This document shows positions 8,162 through 16,664 of a stretch of DNA of 64,000 nt, in pieces. The position numbers were made by a program, and so were the translations under genes. The stretch is taken from contig JBARRQ010000023.1 of assembly GCA_049644305.1 (NCBI GenBank), positions 43,014 through 107,013 of the forward strand, read 5' to 3'. How positions within the stretch are numbered: the first letter of the stretch is position 1; every line of letters begins with the position of its first letter. The notes below the pieces were generated by a model. It had not been told where the DNA came from, did not search any database, and saw nothing but the letters and a program-made list of their open reading frames with translations. The DNA is from AC-32 sp049644305 (GTDB lineage Bacteria > Actinomycetota > Thermoleophilia > Gaiellales > Gaiellaceae).

Positions 8162-8625
8162 GTCAGCTCCTTTCTGCGCAGCCGGCGGACGCCCGAGGAC
8201 GCGGCCTGCCGCGCCGCCTCGGTCGACGAGCCGAGCGCGCTGCCGATTTCCTCGTAGGTCAGGTCGTAGCCGTAACGGAGGAAAACCGCGGCGCGCTCCT
8301 TCTGCGGAAGACCATCGGTGAGCCGCCGGAGCTCCTCGTATGGGAGCGGCTCGTCGACCGACTCGAGGTCGGGCACGTCGGCCGAGGTGACCCGCTCGCG
8401 GCGCCGCTGGTCAATCGCGACGTTGCGGGCGATGGTGAGCGCCCAGGCCCGAAGGTAGCGGCCGTGCTCGAGCGTCGGGTAGGCGCGCAAGGCGCGCAGA
8501 AAGGTTTCCTGGAAGGCATCGTCGGCGGCGTCGCGTCCAAGAAGCCGGCGCAGGTGCGCGAGCACGGGGGTCTTCTGCTCCTCGTAGAACAGCTCAAAGG
8601 GCGGGACACGCACGGCTTCCATCAT
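8158..8625 (-). CDS. ECF-type RNA polymerase sigma factor
   Basis: About 155-residue two-domain sigma factor. Region 2 includes DAFQETFLRALRAYP (core binding and -10 recognition) and ARNVAIDQRRRERV; region 4 includes LPQKERAAVFLRYGYDLTYEEIGSALGSSTEAARQ, a helix-turn-helix for the -35 element. No anti-sigma factor or extra domain is beside it. The start is uncertain: the frame stays open to 8727, and ATG 8625 or 8622 fits the usual ECF N-terminus best. The stop overlaps the ogt start by 4 bases, so ogt is the obvious co-transcribed partner. Divergent from the DUF1345 gene. Confidence 0.88.
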   Translation of the reverse strand: MMEAVRVPPFELFYEEQKTPVLAHLRRLLGRDAADDAFQETFLRALRAYPTLEHGRYLRAWALTIARNVAIDQRRRERVTSADVPDLESVDEPLPYEELRRLTDGLPQKERAAVFLRYGYDLTYEEIGSALGSSTEAARQAASSGVRRLRRKELT

Positions 8626-8697
8626 CGCTACAAACGCACGGCCGCGAGCGAGTGTGAGATGGCGGTGCCGACCTGTCCGGCGTGCATGCTTCGACAC

Positions 8698-9348
8698 ATG
8701 CCGCAGAAGGTCGATCGACGGGGCCACGCCGGAGGGCGCATGGCGCTCGCGGCCGCAGCGGCCTTGGTGGTGGCGACTGTTGGTGGGCTAGTCGGGGCGG
8801 GGTGGACCGTGGCGCTGACAGGAGGCTGGGGAGCGGCGGCGCTGGTGACCGTCCTCGTCATCTGGCTGAGGATCGGGCGCATGGGCCCGGCGGAGACGGC
8901 CGCACACGCGCAGGCCGAGGACTACTCCCGAGCTGCCGCAGATTTCGTCTTCCTGTCCGCAAGCGTGGGGAGCCTCGTGACGATCGGGTACACGCTCGTG
9001 GACGCGCGGCACCACAACGGGGCCGACAAGGCGCTGCTCATCCTGCTCGCCGTCGCGGTCGTCGCGCTCTCGTGGACGGCCGTCCACTTGATCTTCACCG
9101 TGCGCTACGGCGACCTCTACTACGCGGAACCGGTCGGCGGCGTGACGTTCAACGAGGACGAGGACCCCGACTACAAGGACTTCCTCTACTTTGCCCTGAC
9201 GATCGGGATGACCTTCCAGGTCTCCGACACGAACATCGGCGCCAAGCCGTTGCGCAGGCAGGTGACCCGGCATGCGCTGCTGTCCTACGTCTTCGGCGCC
9301 GTGATCGTGGCGCTCGCGATCAACACGGTCGCGACACTTCTCCAGTAG
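8698..9348 (+). CDS. DUF1345 family membrane protein
   Basis: Predicted integral membrane protein with four to five helices. The segments after MALAAAAALVVATVGGLVGAG and around AALVTVLVIWL, DFVFLSASVGSLVTIGYTL, ALLILLAVAVVALSW and LLSYVFGAVIVALAINTVA are hydrophobic. The DUF1345 signature is clear in FxxSxGxxxTIGYT and in DYKDFLYFALTIGMTFQVSDTNI (split here as YFALTIGMTFQ and VSDTNI). Function unknown. Candidate starts are ATG 8659, 8686, 8698 and 8740; 8698 is a compromise, as none has a good ribosome binding site. A hairpin terminator begins at the stop codon. Confidence 0.78.
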   Translation: MPQKVDRRGHAGGRMALAAAAALVVATVGGLVGAGWTVALTGGWGAAALVTVLVIWLRIGRMGPAETAAHAQAEDYSRAAADFVFLSASVGSLVTIGYTLVDARHHNGADKALLILLAVAVVALSWTAVHLIFTVRYGDLYYAEPVGGVTFNEDEDPDYKDFLYFALTIGMTFQVSDTNIGAKPLRRQVTRHALLSYVFGAVIVALAINTVATLLQ

Positions 9349-9372
9349 CCGCCCTTTTCGGGCGGCGCCTTT
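9348..9372 (+). terminator. Rho-independent terminator before mraZ
   Basis: GCCGCCC (9348-9354), loop TTTTC, GGGCGGC (9360-9366), then GCCTTT. It separates the DUF1345 gene from the dcw cluster promoter. Confidence 0.75.
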
Positions 9373-9386
9373 GTGGTGCGCAGGGG

Positions 9387-9430
9387 TTGCGCAGTGGAGG
9401 ATCGTGGTCTAAAGTGGGGCGGAGTGGATC
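9387..9430 (+). promoter_or_regulatory. mraZ promoter with four-fold GTGG MraZ operator
   Basis: GTGG occurs at 9394, 9404, 9414 and 9424, exactly 10 bases apart, with a degenerate GGGG at 9383 and another GTGG at 9373. MraZ is known to bind such direct repeats (GTGGG or AAAGTGG types) upstream of its own gene; the third box here reads AAAGTGGGG. A promoter TTGCGC (9387-9392), 17 bases, TAAAGT (9410-9415) lies inside the repeats. The leader is only about 9 bases and the last box overlaps the Shine-Dalgarno GGAG (9421-9424), so bound MraZ would block both the promoter and the start region. Confidence 0.8.
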
Positions 9431-9865
9431 ATGCTGCTGGGCGAATTCGAGCACACGATCGATGAGAAGAACCGCCTCACGCTACCGGCCAAGTTTCGCG
9501 AAGCGCTTTCCGGCGGCGTCGTCCTCACTCGGGGGATGGACGGGTGCCTGTACTGCTATCCGCGCGCGGAATGGCAACAGACCGTCGAGGACCGGCTCGC
9601 CGGGCTCAATCCGCTCAGCAAGGAAGGACGTCTGATGCAGCGGTACTTCTTCGCCGGCGCCTCGGAGTCGGAGCCGGACAAGCAGGGCCGCGTGATGGTG
9701 CCCGCCGCCCTCGCCGAGCACGCGAGCCTCGGACGTGAGGTAGTCGTCGCCGGCGTTCGTGACCATCTCGAGATCTGGGACCGGGCGGCCTGGCGGGCGC
9801 ACCTGAGGGAGATCGAAGGGAGTGCGGAGCATGTTGCCGAACGTCTTGCGACCGAACGCGACTGA
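9431..9865 (+). CDS. mraZ: Transcriptional regulator MraZ
   Basis: 144-residue AbrB-like double SpoVT/MraZ domain protein. The two MraZ half-domains are visible: LGEFEHTIDEKNRLTLPAKFRE at the start and SEPDKQGRVMVPAALAEHA in the second half, each with the D-x-(K/Q)-(N/G)-R-(L/V) turn of the DNA-binding loop. MraZ represses the dcw cluster, binding direct repeats upstream of itself; those repeats are seen at 9394-9427. ATG 9431 has GGAG 7 bases upstream. The end overlaps rsmH by 35 bases. Confidence 0.95.
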   Translation: MLLGEFEHTIDEKNRLTLPAKFREALSGGVVLTRGMDGCLYCYPRAEWQQTVEDRLAGLNPLSKEGRLMQRYFFAGASESEPDKQGRVMVPAALAEHASLGREVVVAGVRDHLEIWDRAAWRAHLREIEGSAEHVAERLATERD

Positions 9866-10796
9866 TCACGTCCCGGTCCTGGCGGAGGAGGTCCGGGAAG
9901 CGCTTGCGGTTCGTCCTGGCGAGACCGTCGTCGATGCGACGTTCGGCTCGGGCGGGCACGCCGAGCTCCTTGCCGCCGACCTGCGCGGCAAGGGCAAGCT
10001 GATCGCTATCGATCGCGACCCGTCTGCGCGGGCGTACTTCGACCGCTTCCGCCGGCAGACGGCCGTACAGGGGCGGTTTCTCCGCGGCGAGTTCTCCCTC
10101 GTGCTGGAGCAGCTCGCCTCGAACGGTGTCCGCGCGGACGCGGTGCTGTTCGACCTGGGCGTCTCGAGCATGCAGATCGACAGGCCGGAGCGCGGGTTCT
10201 CCTACGCGGCAGATGCACCGCTCGACATGCGAATGGATCCGACCGCGGAGCTGTCGGCCCGCGAGCTCGTGAACGAAGCGAGCGAACGGGACCTGACTCG
10301 GATCTTCCGCGAGTACGGCGAGGAGCGATATGCGCGCCAGATCGCCCGCGCGATCGGCAGGCGCCGGCGTGAGCGACCGTTCGAGCGCACGGGCGAGCTC
10401 GTCGATGCGATCAAGAGCGCGATCCCGGCTCCGGCTCGCTTCGGCGACGGCCACCCGGCGAGGCGCGTGTTCCAGGCTCTGCGCATCGCCGTCAACGACG
10501 AGCTCGGCTCGCTCCGGTCGGCGCTTCCCGAGGCGCTCGAGCTCCTGCGGCCGGGCGGTCGGCTCGCCGTGATCAGCTTCCACTCGCTGGAGGACCGGAT
10601 CGTGAAGCGCTTCCTGCGGGCGCAGGAGCGCGGCTGCACGTGTCCGCCCGACTTCCCGGTATGCGTTTGCGGGCACGAGCCGCGGCTGCGGGCACTCAAG
10701 CGCCGCGCGATCCGCCCGACGCCGCAGGAGATTGCGGCGAATCCACGAGCGGCCTCGGCGCGGTTGCGCGCAGCGGTCAAGACGCGCGAGGACTAA
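9831..10796 (+). CDS. rsmH: 16S rRNA m4C1402 methyltransferase RsmH
   Basis: SAM-dependent enzyme that N4-methylates C1402 of 16S rRNA. Seen: HVPVLAEEV start block, the SAM-binding motif VVDATFGSGGHAE, LFDLGVSSMQID, ERGFSYAADAPLDMRMD, and the C-terminal FHSLEDRIVKRF signature. Length about 321 residues is normal. A Cys cluster (GCTCPPDFPVCVCG) precedes the end, as in many RsmH proteins. ATG 9831 is preferred over GTG 9822 because AAGGGAG (9816-9822) is correctly spaced for the ATG. It is the second gene of the dcw cluster. Confidence 0.95.
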   Translation: MLPNVLRPNATDHVPVLAEEVREALAVRPGETVVDATFGSGGHAELLAADLRGKGKLIAIDRDPSARAYFDRFRRQTAVQGRFLRGEFSLVLEQLASNGVRADAVLFDLGVSSMQIDRPERGFSYAADAPLDMRMDPTAELSARELVNEASERDLTRIFREYGEERYARQIARAIGRRRRERPFERTGELVDAIKSAIPAPARFGDGHPARRVFQALRIAVNDELGSLRSALPEALELLRPGGRLAVISFHSLEDRIVKRFLRAQERGCTCPPDFPVCVCGHEPRLRALKRRAIRPTPQEIAANPRAASARLRAAVKTRED

Positions 10797-10798
10797 CC

Positions 10799-11167
10799 GT
10801 GGCCTCCTGGAGCGACGCTGCCCATGCTCTCCCCTCGCCGCGTCCACGGCAGCCGAGGCCCACCCCGAGGCGCCGGTCGCGGCCCCGCCGGCGTGTCGTC
10901 ACCGGAGGTGTCATCTGGATCGCCCTCGCGGCCGTTCTGCTTGCCGGCGTGGTCGCCCTCAACGTCGCTGTCCTTCGCCTCAACGTCCAGCTCGACAAGG
11001 TCAACGCGGAGAGGACGAGGCTGACGGCCGAGAGGCAGGCCCTCGCCTCGCAGCTCTCGCTGACCGCGGCGTCACCGCGGATCCAGACACTCGCCCGCCG
11101 CCGAGGGCTCGTGCCGGCTGACCCGACACAGACGACCTACGTGCGGCTCGGCCGCCGGACGCGTTGA
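10799..11167 (+). CDS. ftsL: Cell division protein FtsL-like
   Basis: 122-residue single-pass membrane protein: an Arg/Pro-rich cytoplasmic N-terminus (about residues 1-32), one membrane helix (GGVIWIALAAVLLAGVVALNV), then a periplasmic coiled coil (LRLNVQLDKVNAERTRLTAERQ) and a short tail. Sequence conservation in FtsL is low, so the call rests on topology and on its place between rsmH and ftsI. FtsL works with FtsB and FtsQ to activate FtsWI. GTG 10799 lies 2 bases after the rsmH stop; the stop overlaps the ftsI start by TTGA. Confidence 0.85.
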   Translation: MASWSDAAHALPSPRPRQPRPTPRRRSRPRRRVVTGGVIWIALAAVLLAGVVALNVAVLRLNVQLDKVNAERTRLTAERQALASQLSLTAASPRIQTLARRRGLVPADPTQTTYVRLGRRTR

Positions 11168-12879
11168 GCCCGAAGGTCGCCGACCGGCGGATCCGCCTGC
11201 TGCTCGCCGTCCTCGTCGTCGCCTTCGCCGTCGTCTTCCTCCGGGCCTTCTGGCTTCAAGGCGTCCGTGCGAGCTCGTTCGGCCGGCTCGCCGCCAGCCA
11301 GCACAGCCAGGAGGTGACTCTGCCGGCGGTGCGGGGGACGATCTACGACCGCGGCGGGCTCCAACTTGCGATCGGCGAGCAGGCGACCACCGTCTACGCC
11401 GATCCGAGGCAGGTGCGCGATCCACGAAACGAAGCGGCCAGCGTCGCGCGTCTCCTGCGACTCGATCCGGCCAAGGTGTACCCGCAGCTCGCGGACCGGG
11501 CGCGCGCCTTTGTCTACATCGAGCGGAAGGCCGACCCGGCGAGAGCGGCTCGGCTCGCGCGCAGGCATCTACCCGGCCTCGGCTTCTACCCGGAGGAACG
11601 GCGCTTCTACCCGCAGAGCGCGCTTGCAGCCCAGGTCCTGGGCTACGCGGGAGTCGACAACCACGGGCTGGCTGGGCTCGAGCTCTCGCTCGACAAGGTG
11701 CTCGCAGGGCGGCCCGGCCGCGAGCGGCTGATCAAAGACGCTGCCGGGCAGGTGATCGACACTGTCCAGTCGCAGACCGAGCGCGACGGCACCGACGTGT
11801 ACCTGACGCTCGATCACACGATTCAGGCAAACGCGCAGGTCGTCCTGAAGCAGACGGTTGCCCAATGGCATGCGAAGAGCGCGACGGCGATCGTGCTCGA
11901 TCCGCACTCCGGCGCAGTGCTCGCCATGGCGGTGGCTCCGAGCTTCGACGCGAACACCTATCCCCAGGTCTGGCGGGCGTTCCAGCGCAACCGCGCCGTC
12001 ACCGACACGTACGAGCCGGGCTCGACATTCAAGCTCGTGACGGTCGCCGGAGCGCTCTCAGAGCATCTCGTCTCGCCATCGACGAGCTTCGTGCTCCCCT
12101 ACCAGATCCACGTCGCCGACCGCATCATCCACGACGCCGAGCCGCGCGGGACCGAGACGATGACCGTCGCACGGATCCTTGCGCGCTCGTCGAACGTCGG
12201 GGCAATCACGCTTGCCGAGAGGCTCGGCCAGCACCGGCTCGCGCAATGGATCTCGCGGTTCGGCTTCGGCAAGCCGTCCGGAATCGACTACCCGGGCGAG
12301 AGCCCCGGCATCGTCGTGCCGGAGAACAAGTGGTCCGGCTCGACGATCGGAAACGTCCCGATCGGGCAGGGGATTGCGGTCACCCCGATTCAGCTGGCGT
12401 CCGCGTACGCGGCTATAGCGAACCGCGGCGTCTGGGTACGACCGCATCTGGTCCACCACGTCGGTGACGGCGCGTCGGTCGTGCCGGCGCGGCAGCGGAT
12501 CGTGTCACGCGCTGTGGCCGCACAGCTGTTGGCGATGTTGAAGAACGTCGTCCTGGACGGGACCGGGCAGCTCGCCGCGGTCCCGGGCTACCAGGTGGCG
12601 GGGAAGACAGGCACCGCCGCGAAGGTCGATCGGGACGGCACGTATTCGAAGACTCGCTACGTCGCGTCGTTCGTCGGCGTCGTCCCCGCCTCGCGGCCGC
12701 GGCTCGTGATCCTCGTCTCCGTCGACGAGCCGCGCGGGGCGATCTGGGGCGGCGTCGTCGCCGCTCCCGCCTTCTCGCAGATCGCCAAGTTCGACCTCCA
12801 GTATCTCGACGGCGGGATCACCCCGGACGCGCCGGCGACCTCGCCAACGGGAACAGCCTCGTCGACGGTCTCCCACTAA
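11164..12879 (+). CDS. ftsI: Peptidoglycan transpeptidase FtsI (class B PBP3)
   Basis: Septal D,D-transpeptidase of 571 residues. One N-terminal membrane anchor (LLLAVLVVAFAVVFLRAFWL) precedes the dimerisation domain with RGTIYDRGG, and the C-terminal transpeptidase carries all three active-site motifs: SxxK as STFK (in EPGSTFKLVT), SxN as SSN (ARSSNVGAI) and KTG (AGKTGTAAK). There is no PASTA domain. Start is TTG at 11164 overlapping the ftsL stop (TTGA), a common coupling in this cluster. A dispersed repeat begins 1 base after the stop, separating ftsI from murE. Confidence 0.95.
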   Translation: MSPKVADRRIRLLLAVLVVAFAVVFLRAFWLQGVRASSFGRLAASQHSQEVTLPAVRGTIYDRGGLQLAIGEQATTVYADPRQVRDPRNEAASVARLLRLDPAKVYPQLADRARAFVYIERKADPARAARLARRHLPGLGFYPEERRFYPQSALAAQVLGYAGVDNHGLAGLELSLDKVLAGRPGRERLIKDAAGQVIDTVQSQTERDGTDVYLTLDHTIQANAQVVLKQTVAQWHAKSATAIVLDPHSGAVLAMAVAPSFDANTYPQVWRAFQRNRAVTDTYEPGSTFKLVTVAGALSEHLVSPSTSFVLPYQIHVADRIIHDAEPRGTETMTVARILARSSNVGAITLAERLGQHRLAQWISRFGFGKPSGIDYPGESPGIVVPENKWSGSTIGNVPIGQGIAVTPIQLASAYAAIANRGVWVRPHLVHHVGDGASVVPARQRIVSRAVAAQLLAMLKNVVLDGTGQLAAVPGYQVAGKTGTAAKVDRDGTYSKTRYVASFVGVVPASRPRLVILVSVDEPRGAIWGGVVAAPAFSQIAKFDLQYLDGGITPDAPATSPTGTASSTVSH

Positions 12880-12880
12880 A

Positions 12881-12943
12881 GACGGTTCGCCCGGCCTCCT
12901 CCCCGAGGCGATCGTATCCGGCAAAGGCGCGCGTGTCTGTGAC
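12881..12943 (-). repeat. Dispersed intergenic repeat, copy 1
   Basis: About 62-bp element, read on the minus strand as GTCAC...CACGCGCGCC...ATACGATCGCCTCGGGG...GGCCGGGCGAACC. It starts right after the ftsI stop. It shares almost all of its core with copies at 31089 and 46496 and a weaker match with those at 39157 and 52213. This copy has a 2-base insertion near its GTCAC end. Confidence 0.8.
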
Positions 12944-13018
12944 GAGAGTGTGAAGAAAGTGCTGCAAACGCGGCGGTTCTCGGCGAGCGCCTGCGGCGGT
13001 CACGGCTGGGGCGCTTGG

Positions 13019-13024
13019 TAGACT
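13019..13024 (+). promoter_or_regulatory. -10 element TAGACT for leaderless murE
   Basis: TAGACT lies 9 bases before ATG 13034; no Shine-Dalgarno sequence. It implies that murE starts a second transcript inside the dcw cluster. Confidence 0.5.
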
Positions 13025-13033
13025 CGCCCGCCG

Positions 13034-14425
13034 ATGGACATCGAGCGCGTCATCGCAGCGCTCGCCCCCGCGGACGTCCTGCGACGCGCTCCCGTGGAGA
13101 TCGTCGACCTGGCCTACGACGCCCGCGCTGTGGGGCCGGGAGCTCTCTTCTTCTGCGTCACGGGCAGCCGGGCGGACGGACACGAATTCGCCCGCGAAGC
13201 GGTCGAGAACGGCGCGACGGCGCTCGTCGTCGAGCGGCCCCTCGAGCTGGACGTCCCGCAGCTGGTCGTCCCCGACTCGCGGCGCGCCATGGCGGCGGCC
13301 GCCGACGAGTTCTTCGGACGCCCCAGCGAGGAGCTGCAGATCGCCGGCGTCACGGGTACAAACGGGAAGACAACTACGGCGTTCCTCCTCTACTCGATCC
13401 TTGCGGCCGCGCGGCGCCGCCCGGGCCTGCTCGGGACGATCGAGAGCCGGGTAGGCGGCGAACGCAGGCCGGCGATCCGCACGACGCCCGAGGCGATCGA
13501 CCTTCAGCGCGCGTTCCGCGAGATGCTCGATTCAGGTGACCGAAGCTGCGCCATGGAGGCGACCTCACATGGCTCGGAGCTGGGCCGCCTCGACCGCGTC
13601 CGCTTCTCAGCGCTCGTCTTCACGAACCTGAGCCGGGACCATCTCGACTTCCACGGGACGATGGAGCGCTACTTCGAGGCGAAGCGACGGCTGTTCCTCG
13701 AGGGTCGCCCGCCGGCGGCCGTCAACATCGGAGACGAGTGGGGCCGGAAGCTCGCGGCCGACCGCTCCGATGCGCTCACCTTCGGATTCGCGGACGACGC
13801 CGAGATTCGCCCGGCGGCGCTCGACGGAATCGAGCTCAGGCTGCGCGGACGCTTCAACGTCGAGAACGCCCTCGGCGCGCTGGCGGCGAGTCGGCTGCTC
13901 GGGATCGAGGACGACGCGATCGCGACGGGTCTCGAGGCGGTTCGCGGCGTGCCGGGACGGTTCGAGTCGGTCGCGGAGGGCCAACCGTTCGAAGTGATCG
14001 TCGACTATTCGCACAAGCCCGAGGCGCTGGAAAGCGTCCTCCGGACCGCGCGTGAGCTCGCGAGCGGCCGCGTGATCTGCGTGTTCGGCTGCGGCGGCGA
14101 CCGCGACCGCGGCAAACGCCCCGTCATGGGGAGGATCGCCTCCGAGCTCGCCGACCTTGCGATCCTGACCTCGGACAACCCTCGCAGCGAGGATCCACTC
14201 GCGATCATCGACGAGGTGCTCACGGGTGTCACCGGCGAGATCGAAGTCGAGCCGGATCGTGCGGCGGCGATCGAGCGCGCCATCGCGGCCGCAGACGAGG
14301 GCGACGTGGTGCTGATCGCCGGGAAGGGGCACGAGCAAGGCCAGGAGTTCGCCGACCGCACGATCCCGTTCGACGACCGGGAGGTCGCACGCGACGCCCT
14401 GCGCCGCCTTGGAGCGACGGCTTGA
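13034..14425 (+). CDS. murE: UDP-MurNAc-tripeptide synthetase, meso-DAP type (MurE)
   Basis: ATP-dependent ligase adding the third residue to the peptidoglycan stem. Seen: the P-loop GVTGTNGKTTTAF, MEATSHG, TNLSRDHLDFHG, the ligase-domain VIVDYSHKPEAL and FGCGGDRDRGKRPVMG. The substrate-specifying motif DNPR is present (LTSDNPRSEDP), which marks meso-diaminopimelate rather than lysine addition. Length 463 is slightly short but complete. ATG 13034 is supported by TAGACT 9 bases upstream. The stop overlaps murF by TTGA. Confidence 0.95.
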   Translation: MDIERVIAALAPADVLRRAPVEIVDLAYDARAVGPGALFFCVTGSRADGHEFAREAVENGATALVVERPLELDVPQLVVPDSRRAMAAAADEFFGRPSEELQIAGVTGTNGKTTTAFLLYSILAAARRRPGLLGTIESRVGGERRPAIRTTPEAIDLQRAFREMLDSGDRSCAMEATSHGSELGRLDRVRFSALVFTNLSRDHLDFHGTMERYFEAKRRLFLEGRPPAAVNIGDEWGRKLAADRSDALTFGFADDAEIRPAALDGIELRLRGRFNVENALGALAASRLLGIEDDAIATGLEAVRGVPGRFESVAEGQPFEVIVDYSHKPEALESVLRTARELASGRVICVFGCGGDRDRGKRPVMGRIASELADLAILTSDNPRSEDPLAIIDEVLTGVTGEIEVEPDRAAAIERAIAAADEGDVVLIAGKGHEQGQEFADRTIPFDDREVARDALRRLGATA

Positions 14426-15663
14426 TCCCGGTCGCGCTCGACGAAGTCGCCGAGCTGGCCGAAGGCGAGTTGACCCGTGCGCCCAGCGCAGACCAGATCA
14501 CGGGCGTCCAGGTCGACTCGCGCCGAATCGTGCCCGGCGACCTCTTCGTCGCCGTCGGCCGTGGCGTCGACTTCCGCGAGGACGCGCTTGCGCGCGGCGC
14601 GGCCGCGACGCTCCTGCCCGAGGAGCCGTTCGCTGCGTTCGCCGCTCTCGGCAGCGTGGTTCGGGAGCGCTCGGCCGCGCGGGTCGTCGGGATCACCGGC
14701 TCGGCCGGAAAGACGTCGACGAAGGACCTCTTGGCCGCGCTGTGCGCTCCGGCGGCGCGAACCATCGCTGCCGAGGCGAGCTACAACAACGAGATCGGCG
14801 TTCCACTGACTCTCTGCCGCCTCCAGCCCGACACCGAGGTCTGCGTGCTGGAGCTGGCGATGCGAGGGCTTGGGCAGATCGCAGAGCTGTGCCGCGTCGC
14901 GCGGCCGCAGATCGGCGTGATCACGAACGTCGGCCCGGCTCACCTCGAACTGGTCGGCTCGCTCGAAGGCGTGCTACGCGCCAAGGGTGAGCTCGTCGCC
15001 GCGCTCCCGTCGGGCGGCACGGCGATCGTCCCGCTCGAGCTTCCGGTTGAACGTCAGGACATCGAGGTCGTCCGTCTGCACGAGCCGGATGTGCGCATCG
15101 AGGACGGCCGCGCGCTCGTCGACGGCGTGAGCTTCAACTTCGTCTCCAGGCACCAGGCCGTGAACGCATCGGCGGCCCTGGCGGCACTGCAAGCTCTCGG
15201 GCTACCGCGCCCCGAACGCGTCGACGTCGACTTTTCGCGGTGGCGCGGGGAGGAGGTTCCGCTCCCGGGCGGCGGCCTGCTGATAAACGACGCCTACAAC
15301 GCGAACCCGATCTCGATGCGTGCGGCGCTCGCATACCTTGCCGAGCGCTCCGGCGAACGGCGGCGGGTTGCGATTCTCGGCGAGATGGCCGAGCTTGGGC
15401 GAGATGCCCCGGCCTTCCACCGTGAGATCGGCGAGGCGGTGTCGGAGGCAGGCGTCTACGCGCTGGTGGCGGTCGGAGAGCCGGCGCGCGGCTACCTCGA
15501 GGGCGCCGCCGACACCCCGGTAACTCGCTGGGCCGCGGACACGGACGCCGCGCTTGCCGCGGTCGAGGAGATCCTCGAGCCCGGCGACTGCGTGCTCGTC
15601 AAGGCGTCGCGGGCGGTAGGGCTCGAAGCCGTTGCGGAAGCGCTCGCGGCGGTGAGTGCTTGA
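14422..15663 (+). CDS. murF: UDP-MurNAc-tripeptide-D-Ala-D-Ala ligase (MurF)
   Basis: Adds the D-Ala-D-Ala dipeptide to complete the UDP-MurNAc-pentapeptide. Motifs: VDSRRIVPGDLFVA in the N-terminal UDP domain, P-loop GITGSAGKTSTKD, the ASYNNEIGVPLTL block, NVGPAHLE, NASAALAAL and the C-terminal INDAYNANPISMRAAL with ILGEMAELG. Length 413 is a little below the usual 450. Start TTG 14422 overlaps murE (TTGA). It shares the 4-base coupling with mraY downstream. Confidence 0.95.
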   Translation: MIPVALDEVAELAEGELTRAPSADQITGVQVDSRRIVPGDLFVAVGRGVDFREDALARGAAATLLPEEPFAAFAALGSVVRERSAARVVGITGSAGKTSTKDLLAALCAPAARTIAAEASYNNEIGVPLTLCRLQPDTEVCVLELAMRGLGQIAELCRVARPQIGVITNVGPAHLELVGSLEGVLRAKGELVAALPSGGTAIVPLELPVERQDIEVVRLHEPDVRIEDGRALVDGVSFNFVSRHQAVNASAALAALQALGLPRPERVDVDFSRWRGEEVPLPGGGLLINDAYNANPISMRAALAYLAERSGERRRVAILGEMAELGRDAPAFHREIGEAVSEAGVYALVAVGEPARGYLEGAADTPVTRWAADTDAALAAVEEILEPGDCVLVKASRAVGLEAVAEALAAVSA

Positions 15664-16664
15664 GCCGCGTCCTGATCGCCGGCGTCGTCGCGCTCCTCAT
15701 CTCGATCCTCCTCGGCCCGAAGTTCATCGAGTTCCTGCGCCGAAACGAGTTCGGCCAGCACATCCGCGAGGAGGGCCCCGAGCACCACGTCACCAAGCAG
15801 GGAACGCCGGTGATGGGCGGTCTGCTGGTGCTGATGGCTACTTCGATTGCCTTCCTGGCCTTCAGCACCTACACGGTGCCCGCCCTCGCTGTGTTCTTCG
15901 TCACGCTCGGCTGCGGCGCCATCGGCTTCTTCGACGACTTCATCAAGCTCACCCATCGGCGCTCGCTCGGGCTCCCGGGCCGCTGGAAGCTCGTGCTTCT
16001 GGGCGCGATCACGGTGGGGGTCGGCATCGCCGCCAGGCACCAGCACCTGCCGACGGAGGTCTACGTCCCCGGCGTGGGCGACATCCAGCTCTCGTACGCC
16101 TGGTACGGGCTGCTGTTTCTCGTCATCGCCGGCGCGGCGAACGGCGTCAACCTCACCGACGGGCTCGACGGGCTCGCGGCGGGCACGGGCATCATCGCTC
16201 TCTTCACGTTCGCGGCGATGAGCGTGATCGCGTGGATCCGCTCGGGTAAGCCCGGACACCGCTTCGACACGAAGCTCGACCTCGCCATCGTCGCGGCGGC
16301 GCTGATCGGGGCCGCGGTCGGCTTCCTCTGGTACAACGCCTTTCCGGCCGACGTCTTCATGGGTGACACAGGGTCGATGGCGATCGGCGGAGCGCTCGCG
16401 ACGTTCGCGATCTTCACCAAGACGATCTTCCTGCTGCTGCTGGTCGGCGGAATCTTCGTGATCGAGGCGCTCTCCGTGATCATCCAGGTGTTCACGTTCA
16501 AGTACCTCGGGCGTCGGGTTTTCCTGATGACGCCGATCCACCACCACTTCGAGATGAAAGCCTGGTCCGAGACCAAGATCATGGTCCGGTTTTGGATCGT
16601 CACCGGCATTCTCTGCGCGGGCGCGCTGGCGTTGTACTACCGCTACTTCACCGGATTCCGCTGA
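15660..16664 (+). CDS. mraY: Phospho-MurNAc-pentapeptide translocase MraY
   Basis: Polytopic membrane enzyme (about ten helices) making lipid I by moving phospho-MurNAc-pentapeptide to undecaprenyl phosphate. Diagnostic motifs are complete: FGQHIREEGPEHHVTKQGTP, the Asp-rich GFFDDFIKLTHRRSLGL, NLTDGLDGLA, the NAFPADVFMGDTGS loop and the HHHFEMKAWSETKIMVRFW end. Start TTG 15660 overlaps the murF stop (TTGA). The 3' end overlaps murD, whichever of the murD starts is used except the GTG at 16688. Confidence 0.96.
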   Translation: MSRVLIAGVVALLISILLGPKFIEFLRRNEFGQHIREEGPEHHVTKQGTPVMGGLLVLMATSIAFLAFSTYTVPALAVFFVTLGCGAIGFFDDFIKLTHRRSLGLPGRWKLVLLGAITVGVGIAARHQHLPTEVYVPGVGDIQLSYAWYGLLFLVIAGAANGVNLTDGLDGLAAGTGIIALFTFAAMSVIAWIRSGKPGHRFDTKLDLAIVAAALIGAAVGFLWYNAFPADVFMGDTGSMAIGGALATFAIFTKTIFLLLLVGGIFVIEALSVIIQVFTFKYLGRRVFLMTPIHHHFEMKAWSETKIMVRFWIVTGILCAGALALYYRYFTGFR

